Positions 1 through 8,425 are shown, counted from the first letter of the stretch. The stretch: DNA of 64,000 nucleotides from an uncultured Eubacteriales bacterium (GCA_902760595.1 CACWHI010000006.1:1-64000); one strand, 5' to 3'. Translations and numbers: made by a program. The notes: generated by a model from the sequence alone, not told the origin.

Positions 1-56
1 GGAATCGCGCGCGCACCGCGGGCGCAAGCGCCTCACGCACCGCGCACGACATGCTT

Positions 57-97
57 CGCCATCCGCCGAATAAATCGGCGGACTCCGGGATTCCGTG
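57..97 (-). repeat. dispersed 41-bp repeat with hairpin core
   Basis: Read on the minus strand these 41 bases match positions 13377-13417 on the plus strand at 40 of 41 positions. The core TCCGCCGA-TTTAT-TCGGCGGA is a perfect 8-bp-arm hairpin. The rest of positions 1-148 has no gene; positions 1-56 are GC-rich and may be the continuation of the same element. Confidence 0.75.
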
Positions 98-148
98 CCT
101 GAATGGACAGCAAGTGGCGTCATGAATATTACTATAGGATAGATGGAT

Positions 149-1627
149 TTATCCTTTACTATCCTCTGACATCAGCCGGAACAGCGGCGAATAGGCCTGG
201 TACAGGTCGCCGCCGATCTCCGTCTGGACACGGACCAGGTAATAGCCCGCCGGCGCGGGCGTACCGTCCGAAAGCAAGCCGTCCCAGTACAGGCAGGTGC
301 CCTCCGGCACCAGGTGCTGTGGGCGGCTTTGCTGTTCATAGGCCAGGTAACGCACCGTCTCGCCCCGGATATTCTGGATCGCGGCGGTCAGCACGCAGGG
401 GATATCGTGGCGGACGGTGACGGGCATTTCAAGTCCCATGCCCTGGCGGAAGGCGGCCGGGCACTCCACACTCAGCGCGATGTCGCCCGACAGCGGCAGG
501 ACGCTGATCAGGCGGCTCTCGTGCAGCAGCGGGCGCTCGCCGTCCAGTGAAAAGATCTGCACCATCAGGTAACCGGATACGTCCTCGTCCTCGTCGGCCA
601 GGTGCAGGGTCAGGGCGCGCTCATAATGCCCCGGCTGGAGGATCTCCGGCTCAGCGACCTGGGCAGCGTTCGGAAAATCCCAGGTCCCGCGGCGCAGGTA
701 GACCAGCTGATAGGCGATGCTCATCGGAGAACCGAGCTCGAAGGAAAAATACAGCCGGTCGGTCCTTCCGGCGAAAACGGTCTCTTCAAATTCGATGTCG
801 GTCAGGCCGCGCGGCTGGTCCGCTTCGCCGCAGGCGAACAGCGCGAAGCCGTCGTCCCGCTCGGGATAGACCTGCGCCGTGGAGACCGCGTAATGGCCGC
901 GCAGCCACAGGAAGGCCTCGCGCAGGGTGACGGTGCCGTCCGCGTCGCTGTCCGCGGGAAAGCCGGCGGCCGGGTCGCAGCCCCGGGTCAGGATCGAGGT
1001 GAAATACCCCGCCCCGTGCAGCGTTCCGGAATCGCCCGAGCGCCAGTACCAGCTGTCCTCGCTGCCGCCGGCGCTGCACAGGATCTTGCTGTCGGCGCCC
1101 AGCGTCGCGGCGTCCGGGCGGTCGCTCAGGCCTTTGCCGATGAACGCGCCGGAGTGGCAGGCGTCTACCAGCAGCACGTGGGTGCCCGGGATCTCCGCCA
1201 GCACCGCTTCCAGCGTCTGGGGCGTCACGCCCTCCTCCGTCTGGCCGTCTGAAAGCAGCAGCTCGGCGGTCAGGTTGCTCCGGGAGGGGTTATATACGCC
1301 GTGGGTGCTGATATAGATCAGCGAGATATCGTCCTCGTCCACGCCGGAGAAGGTCTCCCGCGCCGCCGAGAAGAACGCGTCCACGGTGCCGATGCTGTCG
1401 CATTCCGTCCGGATGTCCGCGTAGCCGCGGGCGTCGCGCTTCAGCATCTCCGCCATCAGGCGCGCGTTTTCCTGCGCCGCCGGCGTCGTTTCCTCCTGGC
1501 TCAGGAAGCGGTCGCAGGTCACGATCAGGGCGCGCAGGGTCGGCCCGTCCGGCGCGGCTCCTGCCGGGCAGGGGATCTGAAAAAGCAAAAACGCCTGTAG
1601 AAACAGGACTGCCAATAACCTGTTCAC
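149..1627 (-). CDS. secreted caspase-family (C14) protein with FlgD-like C-terminus
   Basis: Probable cysteine peptidase of the caspase/metacaspase fold, 492 residues, exported. The GTG start at 1627 follows a GGGAGGGAG ribosome site; an upstream ATG at 1663 lies inside the promoter -10 box, so it cannot be the start. Residues 2-24 form a hydrophobic signal peptide ending in AGAA. The caspase core follows (about 30-290): the catalytic His is in STHG (H109) and the catalytic Cys in VDACHSG (C157), both present. The C-terminal 200 residues look like beta-sandwich modules, and the last one (YWDGLLSDGTPAPAGYY) has the FlgD Ig-like repeat signature seen at the ends of secreted enzymes. It has its own promoter and no operon partner. 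Substrate unknown; a cell-surface or extracellular peptidase is the likely role. Confidence 0.85.
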   Translation of the reverse strand: MNRLLAVLFLQAFLLFQIPCPAGAAPDGPTLRALIVTCDRFLSQEETTPAAQENARLMAEMLKRDARGYADIRTECDSIGTVDAFFSAARETFSGVDEDDISLIYISTHGVYNPSRSNLTAELLLSDGQTEEGVTPQTLEAVLAEIPGTHVLLVDACHSGAFIGKGLSDRPDAATLGADSKILCSAGGSEDSWYWRSGDSGTLHGAGYFTSILTRGCDPAAGFPADSDADGTVTLREAFLWLRGHYAVSTAQVYPERDDGFALFACGEADQPRGLTDIEFEETVFAGRTDRLYFSFELGSPMSIAYQLVYLRRGTWDFPNAAQVAEPEILQPGHYERALTLHLADEDEDVSGYLMVQIFSLDGERPLLHESRLISVLPLSGDIALSVECPAAFRQGMGLEMPVTVRHDIPCVLTAAIQNIRGETVRYLAYEQQSRPQHLVPEGTCLYWDGLLSDGTPAPAGYYLVRVQTEIGGDLYQAYSPLFRLMSEDSKG

Positions 1628-1661
1628 AGACGCTCCCTCCCCTCGGACTGCATTTTTCAGC

Positions 1662-1690
1662 ATTATACCCTGTTTTGGGAAGGAATGCAA
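1662..1690 (-). promoter_or_regulatory. sigma-A promoter of the caspase-like gene
   Basis: On the minus strand: TTGCAT, 17-base spacer, TATAAT, about 30 bases before the GTG start. It also rules out the ATG at 1663. Confidence 0.7.
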
Positions 1691-1879
1691 ATCAGCCGTG
1701 CGCGCGAGCTCGGGCGGGGAGATAGAATTTTGACTGTGCTTCCCCGGATCGCTGAGCACGGCCCCTACGGGCTGCCCTTGATGATGGGTATGGGTGATGC
1801 ATGATTCTTCCGTGACGCTGTCATGTTCCCAAGCCTCCGGCTGCGTCCATCCAGCATGTCCCATCCGTCCGGACGCATG
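1691..1879. other. intergenic, no gene seen
   Basis: Between the caspase promoter and the terminator of the small peptide gene. Open frames here have no ribosome site and no recognisable product. A GGCCCCTACGGGC stretch near 1759 resembles the short hairpin repeats common in gut Clostridia. Confidence 0.4.
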
Positions 1880-1902
1880 AAAAAAGCCTGCCAGCGGCAG
1901 GC
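1880..1902 (-). terminator. rho-independent terminator of the small peptide gene
   Basis: Minus strand GCCTGCC-GCT-GGCAGGC followed directly by six T. It lies 28 bases past the stop of the 44-residue peptide, making that gene a separate transcript. Confidence 0.85.
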
Positions 1903-1929
1903 GTTGTGGGGTGGGTCCCGGTCCGGACA

Positions 1930-2064
1930 TCAGTCGAACCAGCTTGAGATCCATTTGATGGTTTTTTCAACGGCTTCCATCTGTTCTTTGGTCGGATGGA
2001 TGGCTTCACCGGCGGACGCTTTTTCCATCTCGTTCAGGTTCAGTTCCTTCATATCGTTTTTCAT
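1930..2064 (-). CDS. 44-residue leader-like peptide (possible RiPP/bacteriocin precursor)
   Basis: Encodes 44 residues beginning MKNDMKELNLNEMEKASAGE and ending in an amphipathic stretch with KWISSWFD. The ATG at 2064 has an ideal AGGAGG site eight bases upstream, and a strong terminator follows, so it is expressed as a unit of its own. The ELNLNEMEKASAG segment resembles double-glycine-type leader peptides (acidic/hydrophobic helix ending in a small-residue pair), after which export peptidases or modifying enzymes act. No modification enzyme or peptidase-containing ABC exporter is adjacent. A second peptide at 24877 shares the KNDM-x-EL-x-L-x-E pattern. The role as a secreted peptide is inference; a small regulatory or stress protein is the alternative. 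Confidence 0.6.
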   Translation of the reverse strand: MKNDMKELNLNEMEKASAGEAIHPTKEQMEAVEKTIKWISSWFD

Positions 2065-2167
2065 GATCTTATCCTCCTGCCCTGCGGGCGTTGTTTTGAT
2101 CTCTTCGGGGACTTTACTGCTCCTGCACCTGCGGGGACGCCCTGGCAGCGGACTGAAATAACAATAA

Positions 2168-2200
2168 TGGGTCAATCACACTGAGCAGGTGACTGACCCA
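2168..2200 (-). terminator. terminator of the acetyltransferase gene
   Basis: Minus strand hairpin with TGGGTCAGTCAC and TGTGATTGACCCA arms, followed by TTATTGTTATTT; 18 bases past the stop of the acetyltransferase gene. Confidence 0.65.
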
Positions 2201-2217
2201 TCAATAAGCGTTCGTTT

Positions 2218-2682
2218 TCAGCTGAACCTGATCATACGTCCATAGGCGGTATTTCCAGCCTCGCTGTCGGGGATCGGGATCGCGCCGACAGTGTGGGCGT
2301 AGAAATCGGCGGCCTCGGTGCACCAGCCGATGACGGCGTAGCCATAGCCGGCCTCGCGCATGGCGTACAGGCAGCGGAGCAGCAGCGCGCGCCCGATGCC
2401 GGAGCCGCGCTGGCTCTCATCCACCCCGATGGGCCCGAAGTAGCCGCGGGCCGTGGCGTCGTAGCAGGCGAAGCCGACGCAGGCGCCGTCCTTTTTCGCG
2501 ATAAAGCAGGTGTTGGGCTGGGCGGACAGCGCCTGGGCGCATTCCGATTCCCAGCCCGCGCTGAAATGCTCCCGCACCCAGGCCAGCACCCGGTGGCGGT
2601 CCGGCGGCAGCACGCGCGCGATCGTTACGCCGTCCAGAGGTGTTTCTTCAGGCAGGCGGTAGAGGTTGACGAGCATGTCCAT
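2218..2682 (-). CDS. GNAT-family N-acetyltransferase
   Basis: Acetyl-CoA-dependent acetyltransferase of 154 residues. The start at 2682 is set by an AAGGAG site eight bases upstream; a longer frame exists but runs into a simple repeat. The acetyl-CoA-binding motif A is visible as ESQRGSGIGRALL (R/Q-x-x-G-x-G/A), preceded by the strand that reads GFACYDATARGYFGPIGV, and the C-terminal half has the usual CLYAMREAGYGYAVIGW strand-helix. Substrate is unknown; the family covers antibiotics, amines and protein N-termini. It stands alone between the leader peptide and a repeat element, with its own terminator. Confidence 0.85.
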   Translation of the reverse strand: MDMLVNLYRLPEETPLDGVTIARVLPPDRHRVLAWVREHFSAGWESECAQALSAQPNTCFIAKKDGACVGFACYDATARGYFGPIGVDESQRGSGIGRALLLRCLYAMREAGYGYAVIGWCTEAADFYAHTVGAIPIPDSEAGNTAYGRMIRFS

Positions 2683-2728
2683 AAACGATTCTCCTTGTGT
2701 CAGAATAGATAAAGCAGATCGGATCAGT

Positions 2729-2905
2729 GATGAGTGAGGAGTGATGAGTGAGGAGTGGCGGAGCAAACGCCGCCGCTTCGCTATGGCGTTTGTCTGATTG
2801 TTGCGCCGCAGTATGTACGCGATACAGAGCAGTAACAGTCAAAGAATACTCCGGAGCCCAGCGGAGGAGTTTCTTCCTGAACTCCTCACTTCTCACTCCT
2901 CACTC
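2729..2905. repeat. MITE-like inverted repeat with simple-sequence arms
   Basis: Left arm is a run of GAGTGAGGAGTGAT-type units (2729-2758); right arm (2881-2905) is its approximate reverse complement. The roughly 120 bases between carry TGATTGTTGCG...GTA..CGCGATA, which recurs in inverted form at 35521-35550. No gene inside. Confidence 0.6.
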
Positions 2906-2919
2906 GTCCCCCCGTTTTG

Positions 2920-4035
2920 TCAGTCTTTCGTCAGCTGCACCAGCGGGTTCCCCTTCTCATCGGAAATGCAGGGCTCCCCGCCGGAGCGCTTGACGGTGAA
3001 ATAGATGCTGTCGCCGGCGTTCAGGGTGTTCCAGTCGGCCTCGGATACGCGGTAGCGGGTGCTCTCGCCCTTCTGGGTGTTCGTGATGGTCACGCGGTAG
3101 ACCGCCGCGCGCTGGCCCTCGCGCTCGTCCTGGCTGAGCTGGGGATCGGGCCAGTAGGGACTGTGGTCGTCCCCGCTGGCCGTGGCCGTGCGGGTGGGCG
3201 TCCATCGCCAGATGTCGTAGTAATACTTGGTCTGGTAGCGCGGCACCTGCTTATAGACCGGCTGCCGCTCCGTTTCCGTGTAATACTCTGTCGTATAGAC
3301 CGGGCGCTCGTGCGCCACCTGGTCGAACATGCCGTTGCCCAGGTCGGTGTAGGTGTAATAGGTCTCGTAATGGTCGATCACGCGCCGCGAGCGCTGGACC
3401 TGGCGGTCCTCGTAGTGGTCCAGCACGCTGTCGTAATGGTGGATCTCCTGGCGCTGGTCGGTCACCGAGCCGCCGGCGGGCACGGCCCAGCCGGATTCGT
3501 GGTATTCCACGTTCTGTTCCACCTGGATGGCGCGCTGCCAGCTGACGCCGCTGATCTGGTAGTCCCGGCTGGTGGTCTCGCTGTTCATGAACATGAACAG
3601 TCCGGCGATGATCAGCACCGCCGCGATCAGGATCAGCGGGAGCCTGCTCTTTTTCTGAGGTGCCTGCGCCGCGGGCTGCTGCCTCGCGGCTTCCTTGGCC
3701 TGCAGCTGCGCGCGCATCTGGAAGTAATTGGCCTCCGAGTCCGCGCGGGAGGCGCCGCAGCTCTGGCAGGTCTGCGCGTTGTCGCTGTTCAGTGTTTCAC
3801 AGAAGGAGCAGTACCAGTCCGGATTGCGGTTGACATACTTTGCCTGCTCCTCGTCCACGTATTCGATATCGGCCACGTCGTCGGCGCGTCGTTCCTGGTT
3901 CTGGGCCTGGCCTTTCATGTAGAATTTGACCTGCCCGCGGGGCCGTCCGCAGCCCGGGCATACGGCGGCGTCGCCGCGTATCCCCTTCGTATCGCAGTAG
4001 GGGCAGTCCCAGTACCCCATCACCAGTTTTCCCAT
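2920..4035 (-). CDS. zinc-ribbon, single-pass membrane protein
   Basis: 371 residues. The ATG at 4035 has an AAAGGA site and lies 60 bases below a good promoter. The N-terminus is a zinc ribbon (C11, C14, C26, C29). A second zinc finger of RanBP2-like type follows at about 84-105 (WYCSFCETLNS...CQSCGAS). After a Gln/Ala-rich linker there is one membrane segment (LPLILIAAVLIIAGLFMFM, around 155-173), so the cysteine-rich part is cytoplasmic and the roughly 195-residue C-terminal part is outside. That outer part is rich in Tyr and in repeated YxT/Y motifs and matches no family I recognise. The gene is divergent from the secreted protein at 4231. Function unknown; a membrane sensor or scaffold is a guess. 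Confidence 0.75.
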   Translation of the reverse strand: MGKLVMGYWDCPYCDTKGIRGDAAVCPGCGRPRGQVKFYMKGQAQNQERRADDVADIEYVDEEQAKYVNRNPDWYCSFCETLNSDNAQTCQSCGASRADSEANYFQMRAQLQAKEAARQQPAAQAPQKKSRLPLILIAAVLIIAGLFMFMNSETTSRDYQISGVSWQRAIQVEQNVEYHESGWAVPAGGSVTDQRQEIHHYDSVLDHYEDRQVQRSRRVIDHYETYYTYTDLGNGMFDQVAHERPVYTTEYYTETERQPVYKQVPRYQTKYYYDIWRWTPTRTATASGDDHSPYWPDPQLSQDEREGQRAAVYRVTITNTQKGESTRYRVSEADWNTLNAGDSIYFTVKRSGGEPCISDEKGNPLVQLTKD

Positions 4036-4096
4036 GCGTATATCCTTTCCGGCGCCGCGCGCCGCTTCGTGAGTGGACAGTATCCCAATCGTGCTT

Positions 4097-4125
4097 ATTG
4101 TACCGCAAAACCCATCGTGCCGCAA
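4097..4125 (-). promoter_or_regulatory. sigma-A promoter of the zinc-ribbon gene
   Basis: Minus strand TTGCGG, 17 bases, TACAAT. Confidence 0.65.
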
Positions 4126-4149
4126 GAGGTTTCACGGCTGATTTCATCC

Positions 4150-4178
4150 TTGACAAATCGGGGGTTTCAGCATATTAT
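4150..4178 (+). promoter_or_regulatory. sigma-A promoter of the secreted protein gene at 4231
   Basis: TTGACA, 17 bases, TATTAT; consensus -35. About 50 bases upstream of the start codon. Confidence 0.75.
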
Positions 4179-4230
4179 TTGAAGCAAACAGTGCCGCGTG
4201 GCATACAAGATTTCAAGGAGGATCAGTTTT

Positions 4231-5388
4231 ATGAAGCGTTTTATCATCCTGGCGCTCTGTCTGACGCTGGCCCTGACGGCCGTCTCCGCGCAGGCGGTCT
4301 CCCTGGCGAAGGTCGTAGGCCGCTGGTATTTCACGAGCGTGGAAGGCACCGGTCTTCCGGGCGACAGCTACATCGAGTTCAACCGCGACAAAACAGTCAC
4401 GCTGGTGCTTTCGGGCACGGCCAAGGATATGTCCGGCTTCGAGTGGTCGGTGGACGGCGACCGCGTGATGGTCACCGAAAAGGGCGGATTCATGCCGGAG
4501 TTCGACATGTATTACGCCGACGATGTGCTGACCATGCAGACGAACAACCTGGGCGAGCTGGCCGGCAACCGTTTCTTCCCGACGTTCACGCTCGCGCGGA
4601 CAGCCGCGACGTATGATACTCCCGCTCTCGCGGACGCCGCGTCGGAGGAGGAATTCTTCGGCGAGTATTATGTCTATCTGCTCGCGCAGAACGGCCAGTA
4701 TACGCAGATGTCCGGCGAGGGCAACGGTTTTGATATCTCCGAATTCGTCGCGGTCGTGAATACCGAGGGCCAGGAGCCGCAGGAATGCCTGACCAACTTC
4801 AAGGACGGCAAGCTGATCGTGTACGGTCCGAGCGAGATCATCATCAGCAAAACGGCGGATCCGGACGTCATCGCGTTCTATGAGCCCGCGTCGCCCGCGA
4901 GCATCGGCTACCTGCGCCGCAAGGGTACGCAGCCTTCCACCGCGCCGACCCAGGCGCCCGTCGTCCCGGTGCCCGCGCCGGCCGTGACCGAAGCGCCCGC
5001 GGCGCAGCCCACAGAGAAGCCCTCGACGCCCACCTTCCCCGGCATGGCGACGCTGCCCGTGGCCCCGGCCAAGGCGGCCGGTGACGCGACCGCCTTCTAT
5101 GGCAGCTATACCGTCTATCAGGATAAGCTGGCGAACGGCACCGTGCTGGATATGACGCCGCGCGGCATCAGGGCAGTCATCGACGAAAACGGCATGCACG
5201 TCACGGCCTACGGCCAGAAGCTGACCGCGCCGTACGAGTATAAGGACGGCCGCCTGAGCGCCGACATCAGCGCCATCTATCCGAGCTTCGGCTTCGCCGT
5301 CGCGTCCCTGGCCGATAACGGCGAGCTGGTCGTGACCCTGGCCGATTCCACCGGTACGGTCGGCGAGACCCTGTATCTGCGCAAGTAA
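4231..5388 (+). CDS. secreted protein with repeated lipocalin-like beta modules
   Basis: 385 residues, exported. The ATG at 4231 has a CAAGGAGGA site. A signal peptide occupies residues 1-20 (cleavage near AQA). Three related segments of about 100 residues follow, starting GRWYF, GEYYV and GSYTV, each with the pattern of an up-and-down beta-barrel that begins G-x-W/Y-Y and contains 'effect of x is small' style strands similar to lipocalin-like DUFs. A Pro/Thr/Ala-rich linker (about 235-285) separates modules two and three. No catalytic motif, no sortase signal. It has its own promoter divergent from the zinc-ribbon gene. Function unknown; extracellular ligand binding is plausible. Confidence 0.7.
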   Translation: MKRFIILALCLTLALTAVSAQAVSLAKVVGRWYFTSVEGTGLPGDSYIEFNRDKTVTLVLSGTAKDMSGFEWSVDGDRVMVTEKGGFMPEFDMYYADDVLTMQTNNLGELAGNRFFPTFTLARTAATYDTPALADAASEEEFFGEYYVYLLAQNGQYTQMSGEGNGFDISEFVAVVNTEGQEPQECLTNFKDGKLIVYGPSEIIISKTADPDVIAFYEPASPASIGYLRRKGTQPSTAPTQAPVVPVPAPAVTEAPAAQPTEKPSTPTFPGMATLPVAPAKAAGDATAFYGSYTVYQDKLANGTVLDMTPRGIRAVIDENGMHVTAYGQKLTAPYEYKDGRLSADISAIYPSFGFAVASLADNGELVVTLADSTGTVGETLYLRK

Positions 5389-5468
5389 CGTCATCACAAA
5401 AGAATAGAGCCGCCGCAGGCTCAAAAAACCTGTCATAGCGCGAAGCGAAAGCCTTCCCCCGATCCCGG

Positions 5469-5573
5469 GGGCGACGGAAAAGGCCGCGCCCGGTGGGCGA
5501 TGAAGGCCGGAGAAGCCGCAGTGAACCACAGAGCCCCGCGCACGACGGTGCGCGGGGCGACAATGGTGAACTG
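5469..5573 (+). repeat. dispersed intergenic repeat, copy A
   Basis: Shares a conserved frame with 13605-13695: CGCGCCC-GTGGGCGAT, AGCCGCA-TGA--CACAGAG, then a variable GC-rich hairpin and GCGACAATG--GAA-TG. Here the variable hairpin is CCCCGCGCAC/GTGCGCGGGG. The 5389-5674 gap has no gene; this element fills much of it. Confidence 0.6.
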
Positions 5574-5674
5574 TGGAACGGTATCGCGCCGGAGGCGTGA
5601 CGGATGAGGACGTTCATGTACCGGCCCAACAGCCCCGCCGCTGCTTTCCTTTTGTACTTTTGCGTCCGCAAGCT

Positions 5675-5703
5675 TTGCGCGCCGCGGCGCAATATGTTAT
5701 AGT
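5675..5703 (+). promoter_or_regulatory. sigma-A promoter of the paaK operon
   Basis: TTGCGC, 17 bases, TATAGT, about 57 bases before the paaK start. Confidence 0.55.
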
Positions 5704-5759
5704 GGCGTATCCCGTGTCCGGCGGTATCAGCCGGGCCCGAAAGAAAGGGTTGATTCCGT

Positions 5760-7061
5760 ATGGAGCGTTATTATCAGCCGGAGATCGAAACGGCATCGCG
5801 CGAGCAGATCAAGGCCTGGCAGGACGAGCGCCTGGTAAAGCAGGTGCGGCATGTATGGGAAAACGTGCCCTACTACCGCAAAAAAATGGAAGAGAAGGGT
5901 GTCACGCCGGAGGACATCCATGGCGCTGACGACCTGAGGAAGCTGCCCTTCCTGAGCAAGGCGGACCTGCGGGAGGCCTATCCCTACGGGCTGGTGGGCG
6001 TGCCGCTCAGGGACTGCGTGCGCATCCAGTCCACCTCCGGCACGACCGGCAAGCGCGTCGTCGCATTCTACACCCAGGCGGATATCGACCTGTGGGAGGA
6101 CTGCTGCGCCCGCGCGATCACCGCGGCGGGCGGCACGGACGAGGACGTGTGCCAGGTCTCCTACGGCTACGGCCTGTTCACCGGCGGCCCGGGCCTGAAC
6201 GGCGGCAGCCACAAGGTCGGCTGTCTCACCGTCCCGACCTCCTCCGGCAATACCGAGCGCCAGATCATGTTCATCCGCGATCTGAACACCACCATCCTCT
6301 GCTGCACCCCCTCCTATGCCGCCTACATCGGCGAGACCATGAAGGAGATGGGCCTGACCCCGGACCAGATCCCCCTGAAGGCCGGTATCTTCGGCGCGGA
6401 GGCCTGGTCGGAGGAGATGCGGCAGGACATCCAGAAGACCCTGGGCATCAAGGCCTACGACATCTACGGCTTGACCGAGCTGTCCGGCCCCGGCGTCGCC
6501 TTCGAGTGCTCCGCCCAGAACGGCATGCACATCAACGAGGACCACTTCATCGCCGAGGTCATCGACCCCGAGACCGGCGAGCCCCTGCCCGACGGGCAGC
6601 AGGGCGAGCTGGTGTTCACCGCCATTACCAAGCAGGCGTTCCCGCTGATGCGCTACCGCACCCGGGACATCTGCGTGCTGAGCCATGAAAAGTGCAGCTG
6701 CGGCCGCACCCATGTGAAGATGAGCAAGCCGCGCGGACGAACGGACGATATGCTGATCATCCGCGGCGTGAACGTGTTTCCGTCCCAGATCGAGACGGTG
6801 CTCATCAACCAGGGCTACCCGGCCAACTACCAGATCATCGTGGACCGTGTGCGCAACACGGATACCCTGGACGTGCAGGTGGAAATGACGCCCGAAATGT
6901 TCACCGACAACATGGGCGAGATCAACAACCGCCAGAAGGCGCTGGTGGACGGCCTCAGGGCCATGCTGGGCCTGACCGCCAAGGTGACCCTGGTCGCGCC
7001 CAAGACCATCGTTCGCAGCGAAGGTAAAGCCGTGCGCGTCATCGACAAGCGCAAAATCTGA
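5760..7061 (+). CDS. paaK: phenylacetate-CoA ligase family (AMP-forming)
   Basis: 433-residue adenylate-forming enzyme that activates an aryl-acetate (phenylacetate or indoleacetate) with ATP and CoA. The AMP-binding P-loop STSGTTGKR is at about 91-99, the A5-type motif YGLTELSGPG at about 237-246, and the motif RGRTDDMLIIRGVNVFP near 320-337 starts the C-terminal domain, as usual in PaaK. Length is normal for the family. An ACT-domain gene follows 12 bases downstream, a pairing seen often in anaerobes where indolepyruvate/phenylpyruvate oxidoreductase products are activated. No ring-cleaving paa genes are present, so it likely serves amino-acid fermentation or salvage rather than aerobic catabolism. 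Confidence 0.92.
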   Translation: MERYYQPEIETASREQIKAWQDERLVKQVRHVWENVPYYRKKMEEKGVTPEDIHGADDLRKLPFLSKADLREAYPYGLVGVPLRDCVRIQSTSGTTGKRVVAFYTQADIDLWEDCCARAITAAGGTDEDVCQVSYGYGLFTGGPGLNGGSHKVGCLTVPTSSGNTERQIMFIRDLNTTILCCTPSYAAYIGETMKEMGLTPDQIPLKAGIFGAEAWSEEMRQDIQKTLGIKAYDIYGLTELSGPGVAFECSAQNGMHINEDHFIAEVIDPETGEPLPDGQQGELVFTAITKQAFPLMRYRTRDICVLSHEKCSCGRTHVKMSKPRGRTDDMLIIRGVNVFPSQIETVLINQGYPANYQIIVDRVRNTDTLDVQVEMTPEMFTDNMGEINNRQKALVDGLRAMLGLTAKVTLVAPKTIVRSEGKAVRVIDKRKI

Positions 7062-7073
7062 GGAGGGGATGGC

Positions 7074-7499
7074 ATGAGCGTCAAGCAGATTTCCGTATTC
7101 CTGGAAAACAAGCCCGGCACCCTGTGCGAGCTGACCGGCGTCTTAGCCGAGAGCGAGATCGACATGCGCGCCTTTTCCCTGGCGGAGACCAGCGATTTCG
7201 GCATCGCGCGCATCATCGTCGACGATGTGTACAAGACCACCACGGTCCTGCGCGACAAGGGCTTCGTGCATACGGTGTCCCCGGTGCTGGCGGTGGCCCT
7301 GTCCGATACGCCCGGCGGGCTCAACGAAATCCTGCAGTGCCTGTCGGCCGCGGGCATCAACGTGGAGTACATGTACGCCTTCCTGGGCAACACGCCGGGC
7401 AAGGCCTACATGGTGTTCAAGGTGCATGATCCCGCAGGCGCTTCCGCCGCGCTGTCCGGCTGCGGCATCCGGCCGCTGGAGGAGCTGACGGTCGACTGA
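7074..7499 (+). CDS. tandem ACT-domain amino-acid-binding protein
   Basis: 141 residues made of two ACT domains: residues 1-70 (KQISVFLENKPGTLCELTGVL) and 71-141 (VLAVALSDTPGGLNEILQCL). Each has the beta-alpha-beta start with the G-x-L ligand-binding loop. ACT pairs bind amino acids and give allosteric control. The AGGAGGGG site precedes the ATG. It lies directly after paaK; the usual interpretation is regulation of, or complex formation with, the ligase by an aromatic amino acid, but this is inference. Confidence 0.88.
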   Translation: MSVKQISVFLENKPGTLCELTGVLAESEIDMRAFSLAETSDFGIARIIVDDVYKTTTVLRDKGFVHTVSPVLAVALSDTPGGLNEILQCLSAAGINVEYMYAFLGNTPGKAYMVFKVHDPAGASAALSGCGIRPLEELTVD

Positions 7500-7501
7500 G
7501 C

Positions 7502-8425
7502 ATGGGTATGCCGTGGGTGAAGCGAACTGAATATACCGTCGGAACGGCGCGGTCAGAGCGGCGGCAGTGGGCCTGTCTGCTTCTGGCCGCGCTCCTGCTG
7601 TGCGCCGCAGGACCGGCGCGGGCGGAGGCCCTGAAGCTGCCCATCGACCTGAGCGGCGGCAAGCCGCTGAGCGAAAGCGGCTTCGGCGAGGGCTGGACCT
7701 ACGAGGACCCGACGATCCGCGTGTCGGTGACCCAGTCGCGCTGGCGGAGCTGCGATTACTGGGTGGCGGATATCGTGATTGGGGACGCGTCCCAGCTCAG
7801 GACCGCGCCCGCGGATACCTTCCAGTCCGGCATGCGGATGAACGGCGAGCGCATGGCCCGGCGCGTGAACGCGGCGCTGGCGATCAACGGCGATTATTTC
7901 TGCTATACGGGTATCGGATATATCGTGCGCCAGGGCGTGACCTACCTGAACACCCTCTGGGCGAACCGCGACGTGCTGGCGATCGACGAGGACGGCGACT
8001 TTCACGTGTTTCCGCTCGCGAAGAAAAACAGCATCAAAGGCACCGTGAAGGGCAAAAAGATCATCAACGCCTTTTTCTTCGGGCCGATCCTGGTGCAGGA
8101 CGGCAAGCGCGTGGTGTATATCGACGGCGTCGGCATGGCCCAGGACGAGCCGCGCCAGCGCATGGCCATCGCGCAGGCGGGCCCGCTGCATTACAAGTGC
8201 ATCTGCTGCGCGACCCATGCCCGGGGCTCCAGGGGCCTGACACTGGACCAGTTCGCCACCCTGGTGGCCAAGCAGGGGGTGCAGACCGCCTATAACCTGG
8301 ACGGCGGCAACTCCTGCATGATGATCTTCGCGGGGGAAAAGATCAACGACCGGGACAATCCGGATACGCGGGATATCTGCGACATCATCTATTTCGCCTC
8401 CGCCTGGCCGGGGGACCAGCCATGA
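7502..8425 (+). CDS. exported phosphodiester glycosidase (NAGPA) family protein
   Basis: 307 residues. It starts two bases after the ACT gene; a hydrophobic segment at about 20-38 (LLLAALLLCAAGPARA) is a signal peptide. The NAGPA domain follows: residues reading ALAINGDYFCYTG and the C-terminal YNLDGGNSCMMIF are the conserved Asp/Asn-containing motifs of the family (uncovering enzyme / YngK-like exopolysaccharide proteins). The family removes or cleaves sugar-phosphodiester groups on surface glycans. Its position with a polytopic membrane protein (overlap of four bases) suggests cell-envelope work, not aromatic metabolism. Confidence 0.85.
   Translation: MGMPWVKRTEYTVGTARSERRQWACLLLAALLLCAAGPARAEALKLPIDLSGGKPLSESGFGEGWTYEDPTIRVSVTQSRWRSCDYWVADIVIGDASQLRTAPADTFQSGMRMNGERMARRVNAALAINGDYFCYTGIGYIVRQGVTYLNTLWANRDVLAIDEDGDFHVFPLAKKNSIKGTVKGKKIINAFFFGPILVQDGKRVVYIDGVGMAQDEPRQRMAIAQAGPLHYKCICCATHARGSRGLTLDQFATLVAKQGVQTAYNLDGGNSCMMIFAGEKINDRDNPDTRDICDIIYFASAWPGDQP

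Noticed and set aside
3797-4156. Alternative start or gene overlapping the zinc-ribbon gene start
   Set aside because: It crosses the promoter and lacks a ribosome site.
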